Shown: positions 1 to 10,288, numbered from the stretch's first letter. The stretch is DNA of 64,000 bases from Aerococcus christensenii (GCF_001543105.1 NZ_CP014159.1:1054001-1118000); one strand, 5' to 3'. The notes: a model not told the origin generated them from the letters alone. Translations and numbers: made by a program.

Positions 1-1069
<1,069 letters not shown>

Positions 1070-1096
1070 AAATCAAACAAGGAAAGAGAGATAAAT

Positions 1097-1432
1097 ATGG
1101 GAATGCTTATATATATTGTGGCGATTGTTGGAATGATGTATTTCTTTATGATTCGTCCGGCTAGAAAACAACAACAGCAGCGTCAAGAGTTGATGAATTC
1201 TGTGGCTGTGGGAGATAAAGTGGTCATGATTTCTGGCCTTCATGGGGTGGTTCACGCCATCGATGCTTCTCTGGTTACGATTAATTGTGAAGGAATCTTT
1301 TTAGAATTTGAACGGACAAGTATTGCTCGTGTCTTAAAAGATACGGCAGCAGAAGATTCTCAAGCGTGTCCAGAAGAGGAAGAAGCCAAAGGGGAAGAAG
1401 TAGAAACTTCCGAACAAGAGTCAGAAGACTAA
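1097..1432 (+). CDS. yajC: preprotein translocase subunit YajC
   Basis: Small accessory subunit of the Sec translocase in the membrane. It has one N-terminal transmembrane helix (residues 2-18, ending FFMIRPARK), the family signature PxRKQQ, a compact basic/beta region with GDKVVMISGLHG, and an acidic C-terminal tail rich in Glu. 111 residues is normal. A GGAAAGAGAG ribosome site precedes the ATG. It lies between tgt and comN and is probably cotranscribed with tgt. secDF is not seen nearby. Confidence 0.93.
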   Translation: MGMLIYIVAIVGMMYFFMIRPARKQQQQRQELMNSVAVGDKVVMISGLHGVVHAIDASLVTINCEGIFLEFERTSIARVLKDTAAEDSQACPEEEEAKGEEVETSEQESED

Positions 1433-1452
1433 AAAGATAAGAAGGTTATGTC

Positions 1453-1728
1453 ATGTTATCTAAGTGGCAGTGGGCTTTATTAAATCCCAGTTTGGATAAG
1501 AAAGTTAAGGAATTCCATCAAGCAGGGTATCCAGAAATTAAGCGAGAAGACTTGATCAATTATTTAAAAAATTATGTTTGGAAACGTCAGTCTCCCACAA
1601 CGTATTTGAAAAAATTACAAACGATCAAAGAGGTAACCTGTAATCGGTATTTTGATTATTTACAATTACAAGCTACCTCCTGTAAGTCAAGATCTCTAGA
1701 AGAAATCAATATCGATTCCTTGCTTTAA
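1453..1728 (+). CDS. comN: ComN-like post-transcriptional regulator
   Basis: A 91-residue cytoplasmic protein of the post-transcriptional regulator family represented by Bacillus ComN, which acts on competence-operon mRNA and localises to division sites. It shows the family layout: an N-terminal helix with LNPSLDKKVKEFHQAGY, a central EDLINYLKNYVW segment and a C-terminal NRYFDYLQLQAT segment. The gene sits downstream of yajC, matching the Bacillus neighbourhood, and a strong terminator follows. The family assignment rests on remembered similarity; its target in this organism is unknown. Confidence 0.72.
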   Translation: MLSKWQWALLNPSLDKKVKEFHQAGYPEIKREDLINYLKNYVWKRQSPTTYLKKLQTIKEVTCNRYFDYLQLQATSCKSRSLEEINIDSLL

Positions 1729-1733
1729 AGAAG

Positions 1734-1766
1734 AAAAAACTGAGGATAAGATTCCTCAGTTTTTTT
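1734..1766 (+). terminator. rho-independent terminator after comN
   Basis: AAAAAACTGAGG pairs with CCTCAGTTTTTT across an 8-base loop and ends in a T run. It closes the tgt-yajC-comN unit. Confidence 0.93.
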
Positions 1767-1839
1767 GTGCGTATTTATCGACTTCATGGTTTTTATTGAT
1801 TATGATAAGGACGTATAGAGCACGAGGAGGGGAAAATCA

Positions 1840-2955
1840 ATGAGACGAATCGGTGTTTTAGAATTTGAAGAGCCAAAGATTGAAGCAACCCGAAAAATCC
1901 TTCATGTTGATATGGATGCTTTTTATGCTTCAATAGAACAAAGAGATAATCCCGCTCTTCGTGGTCAACCTGTTGTGATTGCGCGTAATCCAAAAGAATC
2001 GAGTGGAAAAGGAGTGGTGGCAACGGCTTCTTATGAGGCTCGAAAGTTTGGTATTCATTCAGCAATGAGTGCTTCAGAAGCTTATCGTTTATGTCCACAC
2101 GCTCATTTTATTAGGGGAAGGCATGATTATTATCGACAGGTAGGAGAAGAAGTTCGCCAAATTTTTGCACAATATACCTCTTTAATTGAACCTTTGTCTA
2201 TTGATGAAGCTTTTCTAGATGTGACAGAGAATTATCAACAGCTCCCTTATGCTATGGATGTTGCTCAACAGATTCAAAGAAAGATTGCTCATGACTTGCA
2301 TCTAACTTGTAGCGTAGGAGTATCTTATAATAAGTTTTTAGCCAAATTGGGATCTGATTATCATAAACCACAGGGCATGACTGTGATTACGCCCAAAAAA
2401 GCTTTAGCTTTTTTGGGACAGCTTCCCATTGAAAAATTTTACGGTGTAGGGAAACGGTCCGCTGAAAAAATGCATCAGCTAAAAATTTATACGGGGGAAG
2501 ATTTAAGAAAATTGAGTCAGGAAGAGTGCTTGACTTATTTTGGCAAGGCGGGGTTGTCGCTGTATGAAAGAGTAAGAGGAGTTGACAATCGACAAGTTAA
2601 GACTAATCGCCAAAGAAAGTCAAATGGTAGGGAGAGAACCTTCTATCCCTTTCTGTATTATGATAAAGAAGTAGAAGAAATGTTACGCTGGTTGTCTCAG
2701 CAAGTGTCTGACAGTTTGATGACGAAAGGACTTAAAGGGCAGACCCTCACTTTGAAGATACGTTATGAAAATTTTGAAACGCTGACTCGCCAAAAATCCC
2801 TGGATGATTCTGTGAATAGTTATGAGGATATCTATTATCATGCTCAAGATTTGTGGGAGCAATGGGGACAAGCAGAACGAGGTGTGCGATTATTGGGTAT
2901 TACAGTGAGTGATCTGGTTTCTGTTGAATATGAAAATATCCGGTTGCCATTGTAA
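1840..2955 (+). CDS. dinB: DNA polymerase IV (Y family)
   Basis: Error-prone translesion DNA polymerase. The palm motif HVDMDAFYASIEQ (metal-binding Asp at residues 24 and 26) and SIDEAFLDVT (second catalytic Asp/Glu) are intact. Finger, thumb with helix-hairpin-helix (LPIEKFYGVGKRSAEKM) and little-finger regions follow in order. The tail ENIRLPL resembles a beta-clamp-binding peptide. GAGGAGG precedes the ATG. Length 371 is usual. No LexA-type operator was identified. Confidence 0.95.
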   Translation: MRRIGVLEFEEPKIEATRKILHVDMDAFYASIEQRDNPALRGQPVVIARNPKESSGKGVVATASYEARKFGIHSAMSASEAYRLCPHAHFIRGRHDYYRQVGEEVRQIFAQYTSLIEPLSIDEAFLDVTENYQQLPYAMDVAQQIQRKIAHDLHLTCSVGVSYNKFLAKLGSDYHKPQGMTVITPKKALAFLGQLPIEKFYGVGKRSAEKMHQLKIYTGEDLRKLSQEECLTYFGKAGLSLYERVRGVDNRQVKTNRQRKSNGRERTFYPFLYYDKEVEEMLRWLSQQVSDSLMTKGLKGQTLTLKIRYENFETLTRQKSLDDSVNSYEDIYYHAQDLWEQWGQAERGVRLLGITVSDLVSVEYENIRLPL

Positions 2956-2972
2956 ATGATAGGAGGAAGAAA

Positions 2973-4289
2973 ATGGCCACAAAACATGAACAAGTGATTG
3001 ACTATATTCGAAAAATTCCTGTAAACCATGAAATTTCTGTTCGAAGAATTGCGAGAGACCTCTCTGTTTCTGAAGGAACTGCCTATAGAGGAATTAAAGC
3101 TGCAGAAATGAAGGGATTGGTCAAGACGAAAGATCGGGTGGGAACTGTCCGAATTGAACAATCTCTTGCTTATAGGCATCAGAATATTTCGGTGAGAGAT
3201 GTAGTGGCTTTAACTGATGCGAAAATATTAGGGGGAAGTTTGGGATTAGATTATGTGGTTCAAGACTTTATTGTAGGGGCCATGAAAGAAGAATCCATTA
3301 TTTCTTACTTAAAAGAAAATCTTTTGTTAATTACGGGAAATAGAGAAAATGTCCAAAAACTCTCCTTAAATCATGGGATTCCTGTGATTATTACGGGAGG
3401 TTTTCAGACCACACAAGAAGTCATAGATCTTGCGGATGAGAAGAAGATTCCTATAGTGAGTGTGACTTATGATACCTATTCTGTAGTTAAGATTATTAAT
3501 AAGGTTTTATCTGAACGTGCGGTTCAACGGAATTTAGTTTTGGTAGAAGATATTTACGTTCCCTTAAAAAAAGTGAAGTTTTTAAGAGAGAATGAAACCG
3601 TAGCGGAATATTGGGAGCTTAGTCGTCGGACCACTCATTCCCGATATCCGGTGGTGAATGATGAAGGAGAAGTAGTTGGAGTGGTTTCTGCTAAGGATTT
3701 ATTTAATACCACACCTTTTACCTCCATTCACTCCATTATGACTAAAAATCCCCTCGTTGCTAAATTAAATATGAGTGTTGCAAGTGTGACCCAGTTAATG
3801 CTATGGGATAATTTGGAAATGGTCCCTGTAGTTAATGAGGAGAATCAGTTAGTGGGATTAATGTCTCGACAAGATGTTTTGTATACCATGCAATTTACCC
3901 GACAAAGTTCAGATAATGATTACCGCTTAGAGGCTTTAATTAATGACAAGATTAAAAGTTTAACGACGGATGAAGGGCAAACGTACTATCAATTTACGAG
4001 CGACGGTTCTTTTGGAAGTAATTTAGGGACACTTTCAGAAACTTTACTAGGAGCGATCATTGCGTTTGTGGGACATCGATATGTTTATGAACAATTTAAT
4101 GAATTTGGAGTGCTGGAAGCCTTTAATTATTTCTATTTTGAGGCTGTAGATTTTAATAAATCTATTCAGATTTATCCAGAACTTATTTATCAAACACGTA
4201 GGAATTGCAAACTTTCTATTATCGTGAAATATGGGAAAGCCAAGATTGCTTCGGCGGTCATTTCACTTAATATGCTAATAAAGAAATAA
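2973..4289 (+). CDS. ytoI: HTH-DRTGG-CBS-hotdog regulatory protein, YtoI family
   Basis: A 438-residue protein matching the four-part layout of Bacillus YtoI. There is an N-terminal winged-helix-like DNA-binding segment (about 1-70, with ISVRRIARDLSVSEGTAYRGI), a DRTGG domain (about 75-185), two CBS repeats (about 190-310, with SRYPVVNDEGEVVGVVSAKDL and the second ending GLMSRQDVL) and a hotdog-thioesterase-like domain at the C-terminus. CBS and DRTGG domains usually bind adenine nucleotides. The physiological ligand and DNA targets of YtoI are not known. It precedes nrnA by 13 bases, as in Bacillus, suggesting a shared nucleotide theme. Confidence 0.88.
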   Translation: MATKHEQVIDYIRKIPVNHEISVRRIARDLSVSEGTAYRGIKAAEMKGLVKTKDRVGTVRIEQSLAYRHQNISVRDVVALTDAKILGGSLGLDYVVQDFIVGAMKEESIISYLKENLLLITGNRENVQKLSLNHGIPVIITGGFQTTQEVIDLADEKKIPIVSVTYDTYSVVKIINKVLSERAVQRNLVLVEDIYVPLKKVKFLRENETVAEYWELSRRTTHSRYPVVNDEGEVVGVVSAKDLFNTTPFTSIHSIMTKNPLVAKLNMSVASVTQLMLWDNLEMVPVVNEENQLVGLMSRQDVLYTMQFTRQSSDNDYRLEALINDKIKSLTTDEGQTYYQFTSDGSFGSNLGTLSETLLGAIIAFVGHRYVYEQFNEFGVLEAFNYFYFEAVDFNKSIQIYPELIYQTRRNCKLSIIVKYGKAKIASAVISLNMLIKK

Positions 4290-4302
4290 GAGGGGGAATA
4301 TT

Positions 4303-5262
4303 ATGTTTCAAGAGATTATGCAAGCGATTAAAGCCTATGATACGATTATTTTACATCGGCACGTTCGACCAGACCCAGATGCTTTAGGGTCTCAAATGGG
4401 ATTAAAGGCAGTCCTGGAGGCAACTTTTCCGGATAAAAGGGTTCTTGCAGCAGGGCAAAATGAACCTAGTCTCGCTCTTTTTGGGGAAATGGATGATATT
4501 CAGGATGAAGATTTCAAAGGAGCTCTAGCTATTATTTCAGACACAGCGAATGTGGAAAGAATTGATGATCAACGTTATCAACTTGCTGATAAAATTATAA
4601 AAGTGGATCATCATCCTGATCGGGAGCCTTATGGGGATATTTCTTATGTGGATGATCAAGCGAGTGCGGCTTGTGAAATATGGGCAGAATGGTTGCTGGA
4701 ACACAAAGAAGAATTAAAAATGACCGACTTAGCTGCAAGGAATTTCTTTTTAGGAATAGTGGGAGATACTGGGCGGTTCTTGTATGATAATACCTCTCCT
4801 AAAACTTTACAGTTAGCTGCTCAATTAAGGGCCTATGATTTTAAGGCTTCTGAATTGATGCAGGGGATGATGACAGAAAGCTTAGGCCAAGTCCGATTGA
4901 AAGGGTATGTCTTAAATAACTTTATTTTGAGTGAAGATGGTTTGGTGAATACGGTGGATATTCCTCAAGAAGTCTTGAAGAAATTGGGAGTAAGTGAGGC
5001 GGAGTCCCATAATATTGTTCAAACCCCAGGCATGGTTGAAGGGGTCTTGGCTTGGATCATTTTTGTGGCACAAGCAGATGGAAGTTATCGGTGCCGCATT
5101 CGTTCCAAAGGCCCTGCAATTAATCAAGTGGCAGAAGCTCACAATGGAGGAGGTCACGCTAAGGCAAGTGGTGCCTCTGTTTATAGTCAAGAGGAGAAAG
5201 AAGAAATGATTGAAGAATTACATCAAGCCGTTAAAGCCTTCCTTTCTTCCCAAGAAAAGTAA
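4303..5262 (+). CDS. nrnA: DHH/DHHA1 oligoribonuclease and pAp phosphatase NrnA
   Basis: Manganese-dependent exonuclease that degrades nanoRNA and short dinucleotides and removes the 3' phosphate from pAp. Seen: HRHVRPDPDALGSQ (metal site), the signature DHHPD, and the C-terminal DHHA1 substrate loop HNGGGHAKASGA. The 319-residue length is typical. AGAGGGGG lies before the ATG. It is probably cotranscribed with ytoI and ends at a strong bidirectional hairpin. Confidence 0.93.
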   Translation: MFQEIMQAIKAYDTIILHRHVRPDPDALGSQMGLKAVLEATFPDKRVLAAGQNEPSLALFGEMDDIQDEDFKGALAIISDTANVERIDDQRYQLADKIIKVDHHPDREPYGDISYVDDQASAACEIWAEWLLEHKEELKMTDLAARNFFLGIVGDTGRFLYDNTSPKTLQLAAQLRAYDFKASELMQGMMTESLGQVRLKGYVLNNFILSEDGLVNTVDIPQEVLKKLGVSEAESHNIVQTPGMVEGVLAWIIFVAQADGSYRCRIRSKGPAINQVAEAHNGGGHAKASGASVYSQEEKEEMIEELHQAVKAFLSSQEK

Positions 5263-5265
5263 AAG

Positions 5266-5331
5266 AAAAAGCTATTCTTTTGTGAATGGCTCCTGTCTAT
5301 TTGATAGGGGCCATCAAAGAATAGCTTTTTT
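5266..5331. terminator. bidirectional terminator between nrnA and zwf
   Basis: AAAAAGCTATTCTTT pairs with AAAGAATAGCTTTTT, with a second stem (ATGGC.CC/GG.GCCAT) inside. T runs on both strands serve the convergent genes. Confidence 0.9.
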
Positions 5332-5334
5332 GGG

Positions 5335-6798
5335 CTAGGTGTTATAGCGTTTAGAGACCCATTTGCGATGATCTTTTTCAATAAGTGCTATAGCATCGTC
5401 TGGGCCTAAGGTATTTGCAGCATAGTTAGGAAAGTCAGGGGCAGGGAGAGCAGCCCAAGCTGCTTTAATAGAATCTGCAATCCGCCATTGTTCTTTTAAT
5501 TCTTCCCAAGTGGTAAAGAGCATCTGGTTACCCAAGAAAGCATAGTAAATCAGAATTTCATAGGATTCACTTGGCTCTTGTTTCCCTGTAAGAGATTGGT
5601 CTGGCGTTAAGCGAATAATTTGTGGAGCAAAGTGTCCCTTAAGAGCCTTTTGATTCATTGAGATTTCTATTCCTTTTTTTGGGTGAATAAGAAAAGTGAA
5701 TCGATTAGGCAGAGAATTCCCAGAGGAGCTGTCTTTGAGAACGGCTTCTACGACGGTATATTTTCCGCTGGATAAGGCTTTACCTGTTCGGAAATAGAAA
5801 GGTGTTCCTGACCAACGAGGTGAGTTGACTTCGATTTTACCAGCTACAAAGGTTTCTGTTGTGCTTGAAGAATCGACTTCTGGAATATCTCGGTAAGCCA
5901 GATAAATATTAGACAGATCTTCACTATATTGTCCACGAACGATTTGCTTTTGAGTAGTTTCTAATGTGAAACTGGGAATCTGACGAAGAAAAGCTTCCTT
6001 ACTTTGATGAATTTCTTTAATGTCTTTAGGAAGGTCCATTCCAACGAAAGACAAAACTTGAAGAATATGATTTTGGAACATATCAAGTAGGGCACCTGTT
6101 TGGTCATAATAACCGCCTCGAGTCCCTACTGGTAGATTTTCAGAAAGAGTAATTTGGAAGTGATCAATATATTGATTATTCCAGACTGCTTCTAAGAAGG
6201 GGTTGAATTGGCGAGTGGCCCAAATATTGAGGACGGTTTCTTTGCCTACGTAGTGATCAATACGATAAATATCGTTTTCATGGAAGGAAATATTCAAAGC
6301 CTTATTTAAAGAAATAGCGGAAGCTAAGTCTGTACCGAAAGGTTTCTCAAGGATAACTCTGTGATTACCTTCTAAAGAGGTGGTCCCAGTTTCTTTTAGA
6401 TTCTTTGAAGTGATTTCAAAAAGACTAGGGACAATAGAAAAGTAGTAGAGGAAATTCTTATCGGTTTGATAAGTTTTTTGCAGATCTACCATTTTTTCTT
6501 TAAGGAGAAGATAATCATCGGTTTTCGAAGCATCATTTGAAACATAGAAGAAATGCTTAGCAAACTTTTGAGCTTCTTCTCGGATAGAATCGTCTTGATT
6601 ATAAGCAATAATAGAATTGACAATAATTTCATGGAAATGTTCATCCGTCCATGGTCGTCGAGCGGTTCCGATTAAAGCAAAACGTTTACTGAGCCATCCT
6701 TGTTGAAAAAGATGAAATAAGGAGGGATACAATTTACGTTGAGCTAAATCACCAGAAGCGCCAAAAAGTACAATAATACCTGAAACTTGTTGTCGCAT
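5335..6798 (-). CDS. zwf: glucose-6-phosphate 1-dehydrogenase
   Basis: First step of the oxidative pentose-phosphate pathway, making NADPH. It has the nucleotide-binding GASGDLAQRK motif near the N-terminus and the active-site RIDHYVGKE in the middle. The start was set at the second Met (487 residues) because AAAGGA lies nine bases before it; the upstream ATG at 6816 would put this site inside the coding sequence. It is a single-gene unit, divergent from cshB, with a clear promoter at 6888-6916. Confidence 0.96.
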   Translation of the reverse strand: MRQQVSGIIVLFGASGDLAQRKLYPSLFHLFQQGWLSKRFALIGTARRPWTDEHFHEIIVNSIIAYNQDDSIREEAQKFAKHFFYVSNDASKTDDYLLLKEKMVDLQKTYQTDKNFLYYFSIVPSLFEITSKNLKETGTTSLEGNHRVILEKPFGTDLASAISLNKALNISFHENDIYRIDHYVGKETVLNIWATRQFNPFLEAVWNNQYIDHFQITLSENLPVGTRGGYYDQTGALLDMFQNHILQVLSFVGMDLPKDIKEIHQSKEAFLRQIPSFTLETTQKQIVRGQYSEDLSNIYLAYRDIPEVDSSSTTETFVAGKIEVNSPRWSGTPFYFRTGKALSSGKYTVVEAVLKDSSSGNSLPNRFTFLIHPKKGIEISMNQKALKGHFAPQIIRLTPDQSLTGKQEPSESYEILIYYAFLGNQMLFTTWEELKEQWRIADSIKAAWAALPAPDFPNYAANTLGPDDAIALIEKDHRKWVSKRYNT

Positions 6799-6844
6799 AG
6801 GGAGGGGTCCTTTCATTGGAAGTATGAGTGTTTAGTCACGGGCA

Positions 6845-6869
6845 TTTATAGCTTTTAAGAAACTATAAA
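6845..6869. repeat. inverted repeat in zwf leader
   Basis: TTTATAG and CTATAAA arms (7 bases each) are separated by 11 bases. They would lie just downstream of the predicted zwf transcription start. It could be an operator or a short hairpin; no protein partner is evident. Confidence 0.4.
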
Positions 6870-6887
6870 TAACACATATATTAATAA

Positions 6888-6940
6888 ATTATAGCGATAA
6901 CGACTTTTATTTGCAAGAAGGGCTATAGTTCAGTTAAAAT
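6888..6940. promoter_or_regulatory. divergent zwf/cshB promoters sharing one -35 box
   Basis: TTGCAA at 6911-6916 is its own reverse complement. On the minus strand it lies 17 bases from TATAAT (6893-6888) for zwf. On the plus strand it lies 18 bases from TAAAAT (6935-6940) for cshB. Both promoters use the same hexamer, so RNA polymerase could occupy only one at a time. The spacing is read directly; promoter activity is inferred. Confidence 0.6.
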
Positions 6941-6991
6941 CAATAAGGCAGAGAAGTCAGGGACTATCATAAGGAACATTGGAGGAGAACT

Positions 6992-8341
6992 ATGACATTT
7001 GAAGATTATCATTTTAAACCATTTATTCAGCGCGCATTAGAGGAATTAGGCTTCCAGAAAGCTACCCCTATTCAAGAAGCGGTGATTCCCCTTATAAAAG
7101 AAGGAAAGAGTGTAGTTGCCCAGAGCCGAACGGGATCAGGGAAAACACACTCCTTTCTGCTTCCTTTGATGGATCGCATGGCGTATGGACAAGGAACGCA
7201 ATTGGTGATTACAGCACCAAGTCGGGAGTTAGCGGATCAATTGTTTCAAGCTGCCCGACAAATTGCGGCTCAATCTGAGCAAGCTCTTCGGATTGAACGG
7301 GCTTATGGGGGAACAGACAGTAAGAGACAATTAGAACATTTATCCAAATATCAACCGGAAATCGTGATTGGAACGCCTGGTCGCTTATTGGCTTTAGTGA
7401 AGGCACAAGCGATTGATATTCATAAAGTTAAAGCCTTTGTGGTTGATGAAGCAGATATGACTTTGGATATGGGATTCTTGGCTACAGTTGACCAGATTGC
7501 GGGACGTATGCCTGAAGATTTACAAATGGCTGTATTTTCTGCGACCATTCCAGATAAATTACGCCCATTTCTCAAAAAATATTTACAGAGCCCTGAATGG
7601 GTAAAAATTGACAATAAAGCTTTGATCTCTCCAAGCATCCGTAATATCTTATTCCCCTTAAGAGGGAGAAATAAGGATCAACTTTTATTAGAAATTTTGA
7701 CAGTGGGTCATCCTTATTTAGTATTAATTTTTGCGAATACGATTGATAAAGTAGAGCATCTTTATCAACTATTGAAGAAAGAAGGATTGGCAGTTGCTAA
7801 AATTCACGGAGATCTTCCTAGTAGAGAACGCCGTCGCGTGATGAGACAAATTCAAAATTTGGAGTATCAGTATGTCGTGGCGACAGACCTTGCGGCAAGA
7901 GGGATTGATATTGAAGGAGTCTCTCATGTGGTGAATTATGAAATTCCTAAAGAGCTAGAGTTCTTTATTCATCGCGTAGGTCGAACAGGACGTAAAGGAC
8001 AAAAGGGAATAGCGATTACTTTCTATCATCCAGACCAACAAGCAGCGATTGAATGGTTGGAAAAAAGAGGCATTCAATTTGAAAGCATGGATCTTAAACG
8101 AGGAGAGTGGGTGAAGGTCACTGATCATAAAGAACGCCAGCTTCGTCGAGATCGACATAAAGAAGATGTAGACCATGTTGTCAAAGGAATGGTGAATCGC
8201 AGTAAAAAACAACAAGTGAAACCAGGATACAAACAAAAATTAAAGCGGAATATTAAAGAATATAAACATAAAAAATATAATCAAAAACAACGCCAAAAAG
8301 CTCGAGATCAACGCAAAGCTAATAAAGAAAAATTTAAATAA
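6992..8341 (+). CDS. cshB: DEAD-box RNA helicase, CshB/YqfR type
   Basis: ATP-dependent RNA helicase involved in cold adaptation and RNA turnover. Motifs in order: Q-motif region (GFQKATPIQEAVIP), Walker A SRTGSGKT, VDEAD, SAT, ATDLAARGID and HRVGRTGR. The C-terminal tail (about 370-449) is strongly basic (Lys/Arg/Gln repeats), as expected for RNA contact. The N-terminal FEDYHFKPFI resembles CshB more than CshA. Good ribosome site GGAGGAG before ATG. Confidence 0.92.
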   Translation: MTFEDYHFKPFIQRALEELGFQKATPIQEAVIPLIKEGKSVVAQSRTGSGKTHSFLLPLMDRMAYGQGTQLVITAPSRELADQLFQAARQIAAQSEQALRIERAYGGTDSKRQLEHLSKYQPEIVIGTPGRLLALVKAQAIDIHKVKAFVVDEADMTLDMGFLATVDQIAGRMPEDLQMAVFSATIPDKLRPFLKKYLQSPEWVKIDNKALISPSIRNILFPLRGRNKDQLLLEILTVGHPYLVLIFANTIDKVEHLYQLLKKEGLAVAKIHGDLPSRERRRVMRQIQNLEYQYVVATDLAARGIDIEGVSHVVNYEIPKELEFFIHRVGRTGRKGQKGIAITFYHPDQQAAIEWLEKRGIQFESMDLKRGEWVKVTDHKERQLRRDRHKEDVDHVVKGMVNRSKKQQVKPGYKQKLKRNIKEYKHKKYNQKQRQKARDQRKANKEKFK

Positions 8342-8356
8342 ATGATCCAAAATAAA

Positions 8357-8398
8357 GACGCAGGAAGTCTCCACTTATGGAAGATTTCCTGCGTTTGT
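8357..8398. terminator. bidirectional terminator between cshB and DUF1189 gene
   Basis: GACGCAGGAA pairs with TTCCTGCGTT, extended by a second GTCTCC/GGAAGAT segment. It serves convergent transcripts; the T run is short. Confidence 0.7.
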
Positions 8399-8403
8399 TA
8401 TGT

Positions 8404-9423
8404 TTAAAAATCTTTAGGCTCTTTTTTTTCTTTAGAGGAATCTTTATCTGATGGATCGGATTCCTTAATATTGTCGTCAGAATCTAAAATTTTATCTATC
8501 ATAGATTCTCCTTTTTTTATAAAGTCTTCCTTTTTATCGAAATCTTCTTTATGATTGATTTGATATTTTTTTAGTTTATCTAGGAAGTTCATAGCATCGA
8601 TATCTAAGTCATCCGATATTTTCAAAAAGCGCTTAAAATGTTTCGTGAATTCCGGAGTAATTGTAACGTTTTTAAATCTTTCAAAAAACAACAATAATCG
8701 AATCAAGCCAACTAAGAAGATAAATGAAAAGTAAAAAGGAATGGGATAGCCTGCACCTGTGGCTAAAGCAGTAAATAAAACAACTGGCCCTATGGCTAAC
8801 AAGGCGTAGACAAAGCGGGCTTCAAAAGTCAAATGTGAATTTTTAGAGAAGGTTGTTTGACTAGATATCCAAGAGATGAGAACTGCGATGAGAGCGATTT
8901 GAAGACCGAAAAAGGTAAAGATAGCGAAAAAGGCTAAAACATATACCCAACGCGATAAGTGACTAAATGAATAGATGAGGTCTTTTTGTTCTTGACTGGA
9001 TAGTTTGTTTTCATATGTGGAATAAGGTAAGGTTCGTGTATGCCCTAAGAAGGAGACGAGAACTCTCGAACTTTGGGTCATAAGAATGAGACCTTGAGGA
9101 TTCTGTTTCCGGAGGGTGTCTTCAGATAACGTATCGTTAGGATCGTAAGCATAGGTTATGAGATCTGTTTGATTGATAAATGGGGAATGATTATCTGTTT
9201 TTAGTTTTTGGTTTTCAATGGTGAAGTCAGGAAGAGAGGCAATAATGCTTTGACCGTTATCTTCTAAAACAGTCATTGCTTTGTAAGTAGGAAAATATAC
9301 TGGCAAAGTAAGAAATAGAGTTAACAATAAAAAGAAGGCCCAGCTTTCCATACGCTTGATATAAATGGTTAATACTCTTTTTAAGGAAAAAAAGCTAATT
9401 TGAAAGAGAATTAATAATTTCAT
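8404..9423 (-). CDS. DUF1189 family integral membrane protein
   Basis: A 339-residue membrane protein of unknown function. One helix lies near residues 25-45 (FLTLPVYFPTYKA at its end), then an extracytoplasmic domain of about 100 residues, then a cluster of at least four helices (about 150-250), and a highly charged Lys/Asp/Glu tail. The start was placed at the internal Met because GGAGG lies seven bases upstream; a longer frame runs up to 9462. The family is shared with maltodextrin protein MalA, which is also in this window at 59.5 kb. The charged tail may bind partners; that is a guess. Confidence 0.75.
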   Translation of the reverse strand: MKLLILFQISFFSLKRVLTIYIKRMESWAFFLLLTLFLTLPVYFPTYKAMTVLEDNGQSIIASLPDFTIENQKLKTDNHSPFINQTDLITYAYDPNDTLSEDTLRKQNPQGLILMTQSSRVLVSFLGHTRTLPYSTYENKLSSQEQKDLIYSFSHLSRWVYVLAFFAIFTFFGLQIALIAVLISWISSQTTFSKNSHLTFEARFVYALLAIGPVVLFTALATGAGYPIPFYFSFIFLVGLIRLLLFFERFKNVTITPEFTKHFKRFLKISDDLDIDAMNFLDKLKKYQINHKEDFDKKEDFIKKGESMIDKILDSDDNIKESDPSDKDSSKEKKEPKDF

Positions 9424-9607
9424 AATACACCCTCCAATATCTCTTTTAGCAAATCGTATCATTTTATAAGAAGTGTCTTTAGTATAACAAAAAAAATATG
9501 CAAATAAAAGATTTAAGAGAGTCGACAGTTGAAGGAATCCTTGACAGAAAATAGAGGCGAAAAGGATTTTTTTATTTTATAATAGATGTAAGAAAGGAAT
9601 GAGAAAA

Positions 9608-10288
9608 ATGGCCTTATTTGATGCGATCGCAGACAGTTATGATGAGTGGTATTTAAAACCTTTTGGGCAGTTCATTGATGAAGTAGAATCAGAACTTGCT
9701 TTTTCAATTTTTAAAGTAGAAAAAGGTATGAAAATTTTAGATTTGGGATGCGGAACAGGCAATTATACTCTTCGCTTAGCTGAGGAAGGGGCCGAGGTAA
9801 CAGGGGCAGATCTTTCTGAGAAAATGCTACAGCAAGCCAAACAGAAAGCAGCTAAAAGACATCAAAAGATTGATTTTATTCCAATGGATATGAATCATTT
9901 GAAGCTCAAAGAGGAAGAGTATGATGCTATTTTTTCTATGACAGCAGTTGAATTTGTGGAAGATTTAGAAGATTTTTTGACTGCTTGCTTGAAAGGGGTA
10001 AAGCCGGGTGGAAAGGTTTTACTTGGAACGATTACAGCCTCTGGAACTTTTGGAAAAGCTTACCAAGCACGGAAAAATTCCATCTATGAGGCCGCTAAGT
10101 TCCGAGATTTGGAAGATTTACAAAAAGTTTACGCATCGTATATTATAGGGAGTTCGGAAGGCTTATATTTAGAGCTAGGGGATAAAGAAGCTTCTGATTA
10201 TAGAAAACGGGACGAAGAGAGAAAAAAAGTGAATTCTGCCAGCTTTGCTTGTGCTCTTTGGCAAAAACCCATAACAAAGGAAAACTAA
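9608..10288 (+). CDS. class I SAM-dependent methyltransferase
   Basis: Small-molecule or unknown-substrate methyltransferase with the Rossmann-like fold: motif I ILDLGCGTGNYT, acidic strand end GADLS, then DAIFSMTAVEF and the post-motif KPGGKVLL. The start at the second ATG (226 residues) is favoured because AAGGA lies nine bases before it and only one base before the first ATG at 9599. A lone TATAAT occurs at 9578. Resembles the UbiE/Methyltransf_11 group; substrate unknown. Confidence 0.82.
   Translation: MALFDAIADSYDEWYLKPFGQFIDEVESELAFSIFKVEKGMKILDLGCGTGNYTLRLAEEGAEVTGADLSEKMLQQAKQKAAKRHQKIDFIPMDMNHLKLKEEEYDAIFSMTAVEFVEDLEDFLTACLKGVKPGGKVLLGTITASGTFGKAYQARKNSIYEAAKFRDLEDLQKVYASYIIGSSEGLYLELGDKEASDYRKRDEERKKVNSASFACALWQKPITKEN

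Noticed and set aside
9541-9583. TTGACA at 9541 with TATAAT at 9578 as a promoter
   Set aside because: The spacing is 31 bases, too long for one promoter. Only the TATAAT may be real.
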